Shown here one piece after another: positions 19,204 to 28,286 of a stretch of 64,000 bases of DNA (positions are counted from its first letter, which is position 1; the number at the start of each line of letters is the position of its first letter). A program made the translations under genes and the position numbers. This stretch comes from Actinacidiphila yeochonensis CN732 (GTDB lineage Bacteria > Actinomycetota > Actinomycetes > Streptomycetales > Streptomycetaceae), in contig NZ_JQNR01000004.1 in the NCBI RefSeq assembly GCF_000745345.1, positions 1,240,001 to 1,304,000 of the forward strand, written 5' to 3'. A model generated the notes under the pieces. That model was given only the letters and a program-made list of their open reading frames with translations. It did no database searches and was not told the DNA's origin.

Positions 19204-20424
19204 ATGCCCCTCGCGCTCCTGGCCCTCGCCATCGGGGCCTTCGGGATCGGCACCACCGAGTTCGTCATGGTCGGCCTGCTGCCGCAGGTCGCCGGCGACT
19301 TCGGCGTCTCCGTCCCCACCGCGGGCTTCCTCGTCACCGGCTACGCCCTGGGCGTGGTGGCCGGGGCGCCGCTGATGTCGGTACTCGGCACCCGGATGCC
19401 GCGCAAGCGGATGCTGCTCCTGCTCATGGTGCTGTTCACGGCGGGCAACCTGATCTCCGCGACGGCCCCGGTCTTCGCCGTCATGCTGGCCGGGCGGGTG
19501 GTCGCCTCCCTCGCGCACGGCGCGTTCTTCGGGATCGGCGCGGTGGTCGCCGCCGAACTGGTCGCCCCGCAGCGGCGGGCCGGCGCCATCGCCCTGATGT
19601 TCACCGGCCTCACCATCGCCAACGTGGTCGGCGTGCCCCTGGGCACCTGGATCGGCCAGACGGCCGGCTGGCGCGTCACCTTCCTCGCGGTGGCCGCGCT
19701 CGGCGTGGTCGGGCTGCTCGGTGTCGCCCGCCTGATCCCCGACCTGCCGCGGCCCGAAGGGGTACGGCTCCGGCACGAGCTGGCGGTCTTCCGCAACGTC
19801 CAGGTGCTGCTGGCGATGGCCATGACGGTGCTCGGCTTCGGCGGGGTCTTCGCCGCCATCACCTACCTCGCGCCCATGGCCACCGGCGTCACCGGCTTCT
19901 CCGACGGCGCCGTCACCTGGCTGCTCGTCCTGTTCGGCATCGGCATGGTGGGCGGCAACCTCGTCGGCGGCCGGCTGGCAGACCGCCACCTGATGCCGAT
20001 GCTGTACACCGCGCTGGCCGCGCTCGCCGCCGTGCTGGCCGTCTTCACGGTCACCGCGCACAGCAAGCCCGGCGCCGCCGTCACCGTGGCGCTGATCGGC
20101 GCACTCGGCTTCGCCACCGTGCCGCCCCTGCAGAAGCGGGTCCTGGACCAGGCCGCCGGCGCGCCGACCCTGGCCTCGGCCGTCAACATCGGCGCCTTCA
20201 ACCTCGGCAACGCGCTGGCCGCCTGGCTCGGCGGCCTGGTGATCTCCACCGGCCACGCCTACACCTCGGCCAACTGGGTCGGTGTCGTGCTCACCGGCTC
20301 CGCGCTGGTGCTCGCGGTGGTCTCCGGCACGCTGGAGCGCCGCGGTCCCGGCGGCCGCGTGGTCGCCGGGCGGGCCGTGGCAGCCGACGCGGCGGTGCTG
20401 TCCCCCGCGCCCTCCGGGCGCTGA
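19204..20424 (+). CDS. MFS drug/sugar exporter, DHA1 (AraJ/chloramphenicol resistance) family
   Basis: A 406-residue 12-helix transporter. The start MPLALLALAIGAFGIGTTEF and the later EFVMVGLLPQVAGDFGVSV are diagnostic for the DHA1 group with AraJ, YdhP and Streptomyces CmlR-type pumps. Motif A-like residues (GTRMPRKR) follow helix 2. The ATG at 19204 is chosen because this family starts directly with helix 1; AAAGGTCTC lies upstream. Likely exports a small toxic molecule or sugar by proton antiport, under the control of the divergent MarR gene. Confidence 0.92.
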   Translation: MPLALLALAIGAFGIGTTEFVMVGLLPQVAGDFGVSVPTAGFLVTGYALGVVAGAPLMSVLGTRMPRKRMLLLLMVLFTAGNLISATAPVFAVMLAGRVVASLAHGAFFGIGAVVAAELVAPQRRAGAIALMFTGLTIANVVGVPLGTWIGQTAGWRVTFLAVAALGVVGLLGVARLIPDLPRPEGVRLRHELAVFRNVQVLLAMAMTVLGFGGVFAAITYLAPMATGVTGFSDGAVTWLLVLFGIGMVGGNLVGGRLADRHLMPMLYTALAALAAVLAVFTVTAHSKPGAAVTVALIGALGFATVPPLQKRVLDQAAGAPTLASAVNIGAFNLGNALAAWLGGLVISTGHAYTSANWVGVVLTGSALVLAVVSGTLERRGPGGRVVAGRAVAADAAVLSPAPSGR

Positions 20425-20447
20425 CGTCCGGACGGCGGTGGGGGAGG

Positions 20448-20494
20448 GGGCGCGGAACCGCCGGACGGCAGCCCCGTCCGGCGGTTCCGCGCCC
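20448..20494. terminator. Perfect 21-bp stem-loop between convergent MFS and GNAT genes
   Basis: The arms 20448-20468 and 20474-20494 are fully complementary over 21 bases with loop CAGCC. The element lies exactly between two converging genes and will act in both directions. Confidence 0.9.
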
Positions 20495-20517
20495 TGGCCG
20501 CTCTCCGCGGCCCGCCG

Positions 20518-21045
20518 TCACCCTCGGCGGGGGCCCGGCAGGTCAAGGGACAGGGGCAGTGAGTGCTCGGTGAAGCCGAGGGAGCGGTACAGCCCGGCCG
20601 CGTCCACGGTGGCGTGCAGGTCCACACGGTGGACGCCCTCGGCGGTGAACCACGCCAGCAGCGCCTCGACGGCCGCCCGGGCGTAGCCGCGCCGCCGGTG
20701 GGCGGGATCGGTGCACACGTTGAAGACGAACCCGAACCGGCCCGACGGCGCCCCCGGCGACGGCAACCGCTCCTCGACCGTGCCCACCGCGCACGCCGCC
20801 AGCCCGCCGCCCTCCGCGTCCACCACGAAGACGCCCATCGCCTCGCTCCCCGGAGCCGCCAGCCGCGCGGCGAGCACGCGCTCGGCCTCGGCCTCCCAGG
20901 GCCCGGCGGCGTCCCGTCCGCTCATCGCCTCGAACATCAGCCGGCGCAGCCGCACCACCTCGGCGGCGTCGCGCACCTCGGCGGCCCGCACGGTCGGCCG
21001 CTCCCGCTCTCGGGCCGCACCGGCGGCCGTGGTCCCCTGTGTCAC
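20518..21045 (-). CDS. GNAT-family N-acetyltransferase
   Basis: A 175-residue acetyl-CoA-dependent transferase. The central motif VCTDPAHRRRGYARAAVEALL is the pyrophosphate-binding loop (R/Q-x-x-G-x-G/A), and GLYRSLGF is the C-terminal motif B region. The substrate is unknown; such genes often acetylate small amines or protein N-termini. The GTG start at 21045 lies six bases after TAGGGT, so the mRNA is probably leaderless. Confidence 0.9.
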   Translation of the reverse strand: MTQGTTAAGAARERERPTVRAAEVRDAAEVVRLRRLMFEAMSGRDAAGPWEAEAERVLAARLAAPGSEAMGVFVVDAEGGGLAACAVGTVEERLPSPGAPSGRFGFVFNVCTDPAHRRRGYARAAVEALLAWFTAEGVHRVDLHATVDAAGLYRSLGFTEHSLPLSLDLPGPRRG

Positions 21046-21051
21046 GGCGCC

Positions 21052-21057
21052 ACCCTA
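21052..21057 (-). promoter_or_regulatory. -10 box of leaderless GNAT gene
   Basis: TAGGGT on the minus strand, six bases before the GTG start at 21045. It is identical in sequence and spacing to the element at 10998-11003. Confidence 0.5.
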
Positions 21058-21170
21058 TTGCCGTGGCGCGCGACGGTTCCGACCCCCCTGGACGCGGGGG
21101 ATCCGTCCGCCGGCGCCCCCTCACGAGGCCGGGCGACGGCGGACGGACCCGCGCCGATCGGGGCCGGGGG

Positions 21171-21572
21171 CTACCCCCGGGGGCGTTCGACGCCGTAGCC
21201 GAGATCGCGGACGACCTCCTGCACGTTGGGGTAGACCCGGTCGCCGGGAAGGGACTCGACCCGGTCGACCAGGGTGTCGGGCGCCTGGTGGCGGTGGAGC
21301 GAGCCCAGCAGCGCGTTCCGCCGGGCCGGGTAGAGGGTCCGGTCGAGGTGCCGGGCCAGGTCGTTGCGCAGGGACACCCCCTCGGGCGTCATCCCCGACG
21401 GGGCCGCGCCGGTCCGGGCGGCCTCGCCCAGGGGCCGGTCCGCCGTGACGGGCTCAGGTTCGGCGTCCTGCTCGGCCCGCACCGCCCGGTTGGACCGCAG
21501 CTCGTCCAGCGTCTCCCGCTTGAGCTCGTCGTCCCGCGCGAAGCCTGTCTTGTTGGTTCCCTGGTCGGTCAT
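21171..21572 (-). CDS. DUF2795-domain protein
   Basis: A 133-residue charged protein. The C-terminal half (LYPARRNALLGSLHRHQAPD through YPNVQEVVRDLGYG) matches the actinobacterial DUF2795 family, small cytoplasmic proteins of unknown function in which a helical motif around a proline and a leucine repeats. The ATG at 21572 is the only start that gives a normal length; the longer frame upstream runs through the neighbouring peptidase gene in another frame and is not real. It stands alone. Confidence 0.75.
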   Translation of the reverse strand: MTDQGTNKTGFARDDELKRETLDELRSNRAVRAEQDAEPEPVTADRPLGEAARTGAAPSGMTPEGVSLRNDLARHLDRTLYPARRNALLGSLHRHQAPDTLVDRVESLPGDRVYPNVQEVVRDLGYGVERPRG

Positions 21573-21736
21573 GGAGCTGGTGCCTTCCTGGTCGATCGTC
21601 CTTCGACCATGTCGGGTACCCGGGCGGTACGTCCCGAAACGGACCGCTTTCGGGCGGGGGCCGGTGCCACGGCGCCGGGCGGCCCCGGGACGCCGTCGCG
21701 CCCCGGGGCCGCCCCGTCCTGCTCCCCGCCGTCCGA

Positions 21737-22495
21737 TCAGGCGTGGTTCCAGGCGACCGAGAAGTTCTCCCCGCCGCTCAGCGCGGAGGTGGTGGCCTTG
21801 GTGGTGCTGCCCGAGGCCATGGTGATCTGGTCCGGCGAGTAGTTGCCGATCGCCTGCCCGTTCGCCGTGGCGCCGGTGAAGCTCGCGGTGCTGAAGTGCG
21901 CCAGCGGAAGCACGCCGGTGTTGCTGGACGGCGCCTCGGCGATGACCTCCGCGGACCCGTTCGACAGGCCGCTCTGCGTCTTGGTCGTGGTCTTCGTCCA
22001 CCCCTTCGTGGTGTCGGAGAGGGTGAGCGTGTACGTGCTGCCGCTCCGGCTGACGGTGGCCGTGAAGTGGTCGCCCGGGCTGACCGCGTTGCTGTAGTTC
22101 ACCGGGTACGCCGGGTACATCTCGTACCAGGACGAGTAGACGGCCTTGCCGCCGGAGCAGTCCGCCTCGGTGCCCGTCTGCTCCACCGAGCTGGTGCCGT
22201 CGCCGTCGATGCCGACCCAGAACGACGAGTAGGTGGTCGCGCTCGTGCAGGTGACCGACGGCTGGACCCAGCTCGCCGACACGCTGGTGAACGTCGTGCC
22301 GGTCGCGGCGTAGCCGGCCCAGTTGCCGCTGGTGCTGTTCTTGATCCCGCCGACCAGGCGGTGGCTGCCGACCTGCCCGTTCATCGGAGTCATGCGCAGG
22401 CCCGGTGCGGCGGCGACGGCGGGCGCGGTCGCCAGGGCGGACAGGACCGCCGCGGTGACGGCGGTGGCTGCGGTGAGGCGGATGGTTGCCGACAT
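21737..22495 (-). CDS. Secreted G1 (eqolisin) glutamic endopeptidase
   Basis: A 252-residue secreted peptidase with a signal peptide of about 28 residues (cleavage near AVAAAP). The eqolisin beta-sandwich is recognisable: NWAGYAATG, WVQPSVTC, SSFWVGIDGDG, then the catalytic glutamine in SVEQTGTEADC and SSWYEMYPAYPV, and the catalytic glutamate in NGSAEVIAEAP. The family cleaves proteins at acid pH using a Gln/Glu pair and is resistant to pepstatin; it is common in fungi and found in some bacteria. Both catalytic residues are present, so the enzyme should be active. Confidence 0.92.
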   Translation of the reverse strand: MSATIRLTAATAVTAAVLSALATAPAVAAAPGLRMTPMNGQVGSHRLVGGIKNSTSGNWAGYAATGTTFTSVSASWVQPSVTCTSATTYSSFWVGIDGDGTSSVEQTGTEADCSGGKAVYSSWYEMYPAYPVNYSNAVSPGDHFTATVSRSGSTYTLTLSDTTKGWTKTTTKTQSGLSNGSAEVIAEAPSSNTGVLPLAHFSTASFTGATANGQAIGNYSPDQITMASGSTTKATTSALSGGENFSVAWNHA

Positions 22496-23098
22496 ACTGC
22501 TCCTTCTCGCGGATCTCGCGGTGCAGAGGTAACTGGCGGCCACCAGTGGGGTGGACGTGCCGCCAGTGGTTGACAGTGTGCAGACAACATCGGCTCCATG
22601 GGACCCGGTTGCCTCGATCCGACGGCAAAGGTCGTACCAAGTGCGCCCGACAAAAGGGGTATTGGAGACGGAAGGGCAGTGGTCGGCGGTCTCTCGGCAC
22701 CCCCTTCCGGGGGGAGGGGGAAGCTCAGGGATCGGCCGCCCATGCGGCGGGTCGCCGTCACTCGGCCGCCCTGACGGGGTTTCATGTCCGCGTCGGCACG
22801 GGGGCTTCCGGGGGCACAGCGCGGCGGGCGGCCGCGAGGGAGCCGAGGGGCGGCGAACACGCGTCCGAGCGTCAGCGGAGCCGACTCCGGGCCCGCCGGG
22901 AGCCGCGGGCTCCAGGAGCCCTGCGGGAGGTGCCGGAACGATCGGAGGCCGGCGGCATGCACCGGAGCGCGGCGGAGGACCAGCGCACCGCGGCGGAAGA
23001 GCACCGAGGGCCGCCGAAGAGCACTGAAGAGCACTGAAGAGCACGGAAGAGCACCGAGGACGACCGAAGACCACGGAAGCACGACGGAAGGCGGCGGT
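22496..23098. other. Divergent intergenic region between G1 peptidase and oxidoreductase
   Basis: A 603-base gap holding promoters for two divergent genes. TTGACA at 22570-22575 is the best -35-like hexamer on the plus strand but no matching -10 follows at 17-18 bases. The right end carries a phased 10-bp repeat, listed separately. No gene is supported. Confidence 0.5.
22996..23085. repeat. 10-bp tandem repeat ending just upstream of the oxidoreductase
   Basis: Nine consecutive in-phase 10-base units, five of them GAAGAGCAC plus one base and four degenerate (for example GAGGACGACC and GAAGACCACG). The array ends 13 bases before the ATG at 23099. One unit per helical turn would place every copy on the same face of the DNA. 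Confidence 0.75.
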
Positions 23099-24040
23099 AT
23101 GGCGGACATGCGGGCGGTGCGGGCCCACAGCCGGGGCGGTCCCGAGCAGTTGCGGTACGAGGACGCGCCGCAGCCCCGGCCCACGGCCGGCGAGGTGCTG
23201 GTCCAGGTGCACGCGGCGGCCGTCACCCCCGGCGAACTGGACTGGGACGCCACCTGGACGGACGCGTTCGACGGCGGCGGCCGGCCGCGGCTGCCGGTCA
23301 TCCCGTCCAAGGAGTTCTCAGGTGTCGTGGCCGAGACCGGCGGCGACGCGGGGGAGTGGCGGGCCGGCGACGAGGTCTACGGGCTGATCCCCTTCACCCG
23401 GGACGGAGCCGCCGCCGAGTTCACCGCCGTGCCCGCCGAGGTGCTCGCCGCCAAGCCGCCCCGGCTCGACCACCACCAGGCCGCCGCCCTCCCGCTCGCG
23501 GGGCTGACGGCCTGGCAGGCGCTGGTGGTGCACGGCGGGCTGTGCGAGGGCGCGCGGGTGCTCGTACACGGCGGCGCGGGCGGGGTCGGTTCGATCGCCG
23601 TCCAGGTGGCCGCCGCCCTGGGCGCGGAGGTGACGGCGACAGCGGCCGTCGGCGACGCCGCGTTCGTCCGGGACCTGGGCGCGCGCGAGGTGCTGGACTA
23701 TGCTGCCGGGCCGTTCGAGGAGGCGGCGGGCGGGATGGACCTGGTACTCGACACCGTCGGCGCGCCCGTGTGGCCGGGCTCATGGCGGGTGCTGCGGCCC
23801 GGCGGCGTGCTGGTCAGCGTCGCCGCCCCGGTGGAGGCACAGGGGCCGGAGGGCCGGCGCGGGGCCTTCTTCGTGGTCGAGCCCGACCGTGAGGGCCTCG
23901 ACCGGCTCTCCGGCCTGGTCGCCGAGGGCCGCCTGACGCCACCGCTCGCCGACGTCTTCCACCTCTCCGACGCCGCGGCCGCCTACACCTCGCTCACCCG
24001 GCCGCACCGCCGCGCCAAGACCGTCCTGCGCGTGCGCTGA
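23099..24040 (+). CDS. NADP-dependent quinone-oxidoreductase-like MDR protein
   Basis: A 313-residue medium-chain dehydrogenase/reductase of the zinc-free quinone oxidoreductase branch. Seen: N-terminal GroES-like domain with PVIPSKEFSGVV, the Rossmann cofactor loop VLVHGGAGGVGSIAVQVAAA, and YDYAAG-like region LDYAAGPFEEAAGG. The structural and catalytic zinc cysteines are missing, as expected for this branch. It probably reduces quinones or enones with NADPH in the cytoplasm. The ATG at 23099 follows GGAAGG. It is convergent with the DHA2 exporter. Confidence 0.9.
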   Translation: MADMRAVRAHSRGGPEQLRYEDAPQPRPTAGEVLVQVHAAAVTPGELDWDATWTDAFDGGGRPRLPVIPSKEFSGVVAETGGDAGEWRAGDEVYGLIPFTRDGAAAEFTAVPAEVLAAKPPRLDHHQAAALPLAGLTAWQALVVHGGLCEGARVLVHGGAGGVGSIAVQVAAALGAEVTATAAVGDAAFVRDLGAREVLDYAAGPFEEAAGGMDLVLDTVGAPVWPGSWRVLRPGGVLVSVAAPVEAQGPEGRRGAFFVVEPDREGLDRLSGLVAEGRLTPPLADVFHLSDAAAAYTSLTRPHRRAKTVLRVR

Positions 24041-24261
24041 ACGCGGGGGTGAGGGCGGTCCTGCCCGTCCCCGGCCTGTCCTTCGCCCGCGGAGCCGCCC
24101 GCGCTGGACACAGACCTCCCACGTGACGGGGAAGTCCCGGATCGGCGTGCTGCCAGCCGGCGGCGCAGAGCCATCGGCTCGTCCCCCTTGTTCGCCTGCT
24201 CCGACGGCTCCGAAGCCAACCGGCGGCGGCCACCGAAGCGGCTGCGGGCTCCCGGGCGCGG

Positions 24262-25878
24262 CTACGCGTCCGGCTCGGGACCCTGCCGGTCCCCGTCCGG
24301 GGTGCCGGGCGGGGCGGACGCGCCGGTGGGGTGCGCGGCGCCCGGTTCCCGGCCGGGCGGCTCGGCGATCTCCTGCTGGACGCCCCTTCGCAGGCCGAAC
24401 CAGGCCACCACCGCCGCCGCGGCCATGACTCCGGCCATCACGGAGAAGACCGTCCGCGTCGCGTACGCGAAGTCCAGCCGGACGAAGTGCGGGATCGAGG
24501 AGGTGCTGCCGCCGCTGGTGGAGTGCGACTGCGCGAGGGAGCGCGCCTGCGCGTCCGCCTGGCCGCGCGGCACCCCGCGCGCGGCCAGGGAGTCGGCCAG
24601 CCGCGACTGGAAGCGGGCCACTGAGACGGTGCCCAGCACGGCCAGCCCCAGGCTGGCGGCGTAGTTGCGGACGGTCTGGGTGATGCCGGTGGCCTCGCCG
24701 TACGACAGCCGCGAGGCGCGGTTGACCGCGTCGGTGCTGGCCGGCGTCAGCATCAGGCCCATGCCGGCGCCGGCCAGCACGATCGACCACTGCTGGCTGC
24801 CGAAGTCCAGGTCCGTCACCTCGCCCGCCAGCAGGTAGAAGCCGACCGCGCACACCGCGCAGCCCGCGACCACCGGCCGCTTGGCGCCGCCGCGGTCCAG
24901 CATGCGGCCGCCGAACTGGCTGGCGACGACGAAGCCGATGAAGAAGTACAGCAGGTACAGCCCCGCCTCGGACGCCGACTTGCCCAGGGAGAGCTGCGCG
25001 TACTCGCTGGCGAAGAAGAAGAAGGGGATGAACACCAGCATGCTGATGCCCAGCACCATGTTCTCCACCAGGAACGCCCGCACCGAGAAGATCCGCACCT
25101 GGATCAGCGGCTCGGCGGTGCGCAGCTCCACCCGGTGGAACACGACCAGCAGCACCAGCCCCGCCACGATGCACAACCAGGTGCCCGGGTTGGACCAGTG
25201 CCAGATCTGCGACTGCTGGAAACCGAGGACGCTCAGCCCGATACCCGACGCCACCAGGGCCAGACCGCGGTAGTCCATCCGGGCCGGCCGGTGCTCCGTG
25301 ACCGGCTTGGCCAGCGCGATGAGCACCAGCGCGACCGCCGCCACCGGCAGGTTCACCCAGAAGATGGCGCGCCACGTCCAGGAGGTCAGCCAGCCGCCGA
25401 GGATCGGGCCCACAGCCGTCAGGCCGCCGGCGACGCCGAAGAACATCGCCAGCGCCTTCCCGCGCTCGCGCAGCGGGAACGTCTGCACCACGATGCCCAG
25501 CGCGGCCGGGAACAGCATCGCCCCGCCCAGGCCCTGCACCGCCCGGAACACCACGATCCACGCCTGCGCCGCGGCGCCCTTGGGCGTGAGCCCGCACAGC
25601 AGCGAGGCGAGCGCGAAGACGACGACCCCGAGTACGACCACCCGGCGGTGGCCCACGGTGTCGGCCAGCCGGCCGCCGTAGGCGAAGAGCGCGGCCAGCG
25701 CCATCAGGTACGCGTTGACCGCCCACTGCACGCCGGTGTTGCTCAGCTTCAGCTCGCTCTGGATCTGCGGCACCGCGATCGACACGATGGTCTGGTCGAT
25801 GAACGTCATCGCCACCGCGAAGATCATCGCGGCGAGCACCAGCCTGCGCGGGCGCCCGCCGCCGGCCGTGACCGTCAT
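24262..25878 (-). CDS. MFS multidrug exporter, DHA2 (EmrB/QacA) family
   Basis: A 538-residue, 14-helix proton-coupled exporter. Helix 1 has the DHA2 motif MTFIDQTIVSIAVPQIQ, motif A is GRLADTVGHRR, and motif C is GPILGGWL. The C-terminus is a hydrophilic Pro/Gly-rich tail. The ATG at 25878 has GAGGAGAG at a good distance; the frame extends further upstream without homology. No regulator gene is adjacent. It likely exports a cationic or amphiphilic drug. Confidence 0.93.
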   Translation of the reverse strand: MTVTAGGGRPRRLVLAAMIFAVAMTFIDQTIVSIAVPQIQSELKLSNTGVQWAVNAYLMALAALFAYGGRLADTVGHRRVVVLGVVVFALASLLCGLTPKGAAAQAWIVVFRAVQGLGGAMLFPAALGIVVQTFPLRERGKALAMFFGVAGGLTAVGPILGGWLTSWTWRAIFWVNLPVAAVALVLIALAKPVTEHRPARMDYRGLALVASGIGLSVLGFQQSQIWHWSNPGTWLCIVAGLVLLVVFHRVELRTAEPLIQVRIFSVRAFLVENMVLGISMLVFIPFFFFASEYAQLSLGKSASEAGLYLLYFFIGFVVASQFGGRMLDRGGAKRPVVAGCAVCAVGFYLLAGEVTDLDFGSQQWSIVLAGAGMGLMLTPASTDAVNRASRLSYGEATGITQTVRNYAASLGLAVLGTVSVARFQSRLADSLAARGVPRGQADAQARSLAQSHSTSGGSTSSIPHFVRLDFAYATRTVFSVMAGVMAAAAVVAWFGLRRGVQQEIAEPPGREPGAAHPTGASAPPGTPDGDRQGPEPDA

Positions 25879-26120
25879 CCGCTCTCCTCGCTCGCGCGCG
25901 GCCCCCGGCACCCACCCTCGGGGACGGTCCGGTGACGCGCCAGCGGTACCGCCGGCGGAAGCGGCCGAACGGGCTGGGCGGGCCCGAACCACCCGAACGG
26001 GCCGGGTGCGGGCCCGGCGCGGGCGGGCAGGGGGTACGAGCGACCCGGTGCGGGCCCGGCTCGGGGCCGACAGTCGGCCCGATGGGCGGGCCGGTGGTCA
26101 TCTCCGGACCCGGGGGATGA

Positions 26121-26126
26121 CAGGAT
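26121..26126 (+). promoter_or_regulatory. Candidate -10 box of ppiA
   Basis: CAGGAT followed by six bases and the ATG at 26133. The match to TANNNT is imperfect at the first base. Confidence 0.35.
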
Positions 26127-26132
26127 GAACCT

Positions 26133-26645
26133 ATGGACACCAAGGACAACGTCTACTTCGACATCTCCATCGACGGTGCGCCGGCGGGGCGCATCGTCTT
26201 CCACCTGTTCCACGAGGTCGTGCCCCAGACGGCGCGCAACTTCCGCGAGCTGGCCACCGGCGAGCACGGCTTCGGCTACGCCGGTTCGGCGTTCCACCGG
26301 GTCATCCCCGACTTCATGCTCCAGGGCGGCGACTTCACCAGCGGCGACGGCCGCGGCGGCAAGAGCATCTACGGCAACAAGTTCGCGGACGAGAACTTCC
26401 AGCTCAAGCACGACCGGCCGTTCCTGCTGTCCATGGCCAACGCGGGCCCGAACACCAACGGCTCGCAGTTCTTCGTCACCACCGTGGTGACGTCCTGGCT
26501 GGACGGCAAGCACGTCGTCTTCGGCGAGGTCGTCGAGGGCCAGGACCTGGTCAAGCAGATCGAGGGCAAGGGCTCGCGCAGCGGCTCCACCACCTCCAAG
26601 ATCGTGATCACCGAGTCCGGCACGGTCCCGGCGAAGTCGATCTGA
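26133..26645 (+). CDS. ppiA: Cyclophilin-type peptidyl-prolyl cis-trans isomerase
   Basis: A 170-residue cytoplasmic cyclophilin, the single-domain eukaryote-like type found in Streptomyces. Active-site segments are intact: [15 protein letters not shown] (catalytic Arg and Phe), [15 protein letters not shown] and [13 protein letters not shown]. It isomerises proline peptide bonds. No ribosome binding site precedes the ATG; CAGGAT lies six bases upstream, so the mRNA may be leaderless. Confidence 0.96.
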   Translation: MDTKDNVYFDISIDGAPAGRIVFHLFHEVVPQTARNFRELATGEHGFGYAGSAFHRVIPDFMLQGGDFTSGDGRGGKSIYGNKFADENFQLKHDRPFLLSMANAGPNTNGSQFFVTTVVTSWLDGKHVVFGEVVEGQDLVKQIEGKGSRSGSTTSKIVITESGTVPAKSI

Positions 26646-26658
26646 CCTCCTGACACCC

Positions 26659-26725
26659 GGTGCCCCCTGCGGGCACCCCCGGGCCGCGCCCCTGGGACAC
26701 CGGTGATGACCGGCATCCCAGGGGC
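26659..26725. terminator. Double stem-loop between ppiA and the AlaRS-like gene
   Basis: A 7-bp hairpin (GGTGCCC/GGGCACC, 26659-26677) is followed by a 10-bp hairpin (GCCCCTGGGA/TCCCAGGGGC, 26688-26725) with an inner CCGGT/ACCGG pairing. It separates two converging genes. Confidence 0.8.
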
Positions 26726-26805
26726 TCGCCCATTTACCGGCCTCCTCTTCTGGAGTTCTTGCCGCGCTTTGCTGAGCCCCCTGCCGGGCCCCTCGCCGCG
26801 CCCGC

Positions 26806-28167
26806 CTACCGCGGGTCCCCGGCGCTCCGCCGACCGGTGCCGGGCACCTCCCCGGGGGCTCCGCCCTCCCGCCGCAGCTGGTCGACCAGGTCCCTCGGCA
26901 GTCCGTGCGTGTCGTGCAGGTAGGCGTAGTCCTCCTCGGTCGGCGGCCGGGCGAACCGAGGCTGCCGCAGCACCCGCCGGCCGCGCTCCAGCAGGACGGC
27001 GAACCGCCGCTCCTCGGCCGGCAGCACCTCGGCCACCCGCTCGCAACCCTGTTCCGGCAGCCCGAACCGCCGCAGCGTCCCGGTCACCAGCGGCAGCGGC
27101 AGACCGTCCAGGGACCGCCCCGGGTCCACCCGCCACAGCAGTGTCAGCGCCCGCCGCAGCAGCCGGCGCAGCACGTACCCCTGCCCGCCGGCGGCCGGCC
27201 GCACCCCGTCACCGACCAGGACGACGGCCGAGCGCAGGTGGTCGGCCACGATCCGCCACGACGTCTCGCCGTCGGTCCAGCCGGACGGCAGCAGCCGCCG
27301 CCAGTCGGCGAACACCTCGCTGTCGTAGACCGACCGCACCCCCTCCAGGACGGTGACCAGGCGCTCCAGGCCCATCCCCGTGTCGACACTGCCGCGGGAC
27401 AGCTCCGTCAGGCTGCCGTCCTCGTGCCGGCGGTAGCGCATGGTGACGTGGTTCCACACCTCCCACCAGCGCGGATCGGAGGCCGGTGAGCCCGTGGGCG
27501 GCCCGTCGCCGGTCCACACGAAGATCTCCGAGTCGGGCCCGCACGGGCCGGTGGGACCGTTGGACCACCAGTTGTCGCCGGTGGTCCGCTCCACCGGTAC
27601 CCCGAGCCGCTCCCAGGTCCGCAGGGCGACCACGTCCTCGCCGACCTGGCCGTCCCCGCCGAAGACGGTGGCGTGCAGCCGCCCCGGGGCGATGCCGTAG
27701 CCGTCGACGAGCAGGTCGTAGCCCCACAGCAGGCTCCGCTCGCCGCCGTAGTCGCCCAGCGACCACGACCCGAGCATCTGGAAGGCCGTCAGGTGGTTGT
27801 CGTCGCCGACCTCGTCGAGGTCGGTGGTGCGCAGGCAGCGCTGCACGTCGGCCAGCCGTACCCCGAGCGGGTGCGGGCGGCCGGTGAGGTACGGGGTGAG
27901 GGGGTGCATCCCGGAGGTGGTGAACAGCACCGGATCGTCGGGGGGCCGCACCAGCGACTCGCCCGGCAGCACGTGGTGGCCGCGGTCGCGGAAGAAGCCG
28001 AGGAAGGCGGCGGCGGTCCCCTCGGCCGTGGCCACCCACGGCGGACGGGAGGCCACGGCCTCCTCCGGCGACGGCCCGGGGTCGAGGTTCCCGGGCGGGG
28101 CGGGGGTTCCGGGAGAAGCGGGGCGCTCGGGCGGGGCGGAGTGCGGGGGAGTGGTCTCGGGGTCCAC
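26806..28167 (-). CDS. Alanyl-tRNA synthetase paralogue limited to the catalytic region
   Basis: A 453-residue class II synthetase of the AlaRS family, about half the usual 870-890 residues. After a Pro-rich N-terminus of about 45 residues it has FFRDRGHHVLPGESLV, FTTSGMHPLTPYL, motif 2 (RCLRTTDLDEVGDDNH and FQMLGSWSLGDY), GPTGPCGPDSEIF and motif 3 region SVDTGMGLERLV, followed by helices that in AlaRS contact the acceptor stem. The editing domain (HxxxH...CxxxH) and the C-Ala domain are absent. It could still make alanyl-adenylate or charge a tRNA-like or carrier substrate; it is unlikely to be the housekeeping enzyme. The GTG start at 28167 follows AGAAAGG. Convergent with ppiA. Confidence 0.88.
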   Translation of the reverse strand: MDPETTPPHSAPPERPASPGTPAPPGNLDPGPSPEEAVASRPPWVATAEGTAAAFLGFFRDRGHHVLPGESLVRPPDDPVLFTTSGMHPLTPYLTGRPHPLGVRLADVQRCLRTTDLDEVGDDNHLTAFQMLGSWSLGDYGGERSLLWGYDLLVDGYGIAPGRLHATVFGGDGQVGEDVVALRTWERLGVPVERTTGDNWWSNGPTGPCGPDSEIFVWTGDGPPTGSPASDPRWWEVWNHVTMRYRRHEDGSLTELSRGSVDTGMGLERLVTVLEGVRSVYDSEVFADWRRLLPSGWTDGETSWRIVADHLRSAVVLVGDGVRPAAGGQGYVLRRLLRRALTLLWRVDPGRSLDGLPLPLVTGTLRRFGLPEQGCERVAEVLPAEERRFAVLLERGRRVLRQPRFARPPTEEDYAYLHDTHGLPRDLVDQLRREGGAPGEVPGTGRRSAGDPR

Positions 28168-28286
28168 GGGGGCGCTGCCTTTCTGGTCGCGGGACGCCGG
28201 GCGGGACGCCGGGCGGGGCCGCGGAGAAAGGCGCGGGCAGGCGCGGGCCGGCGGACCGTTTCCGGTCGCCGGGAGGAGGAAGAAGG

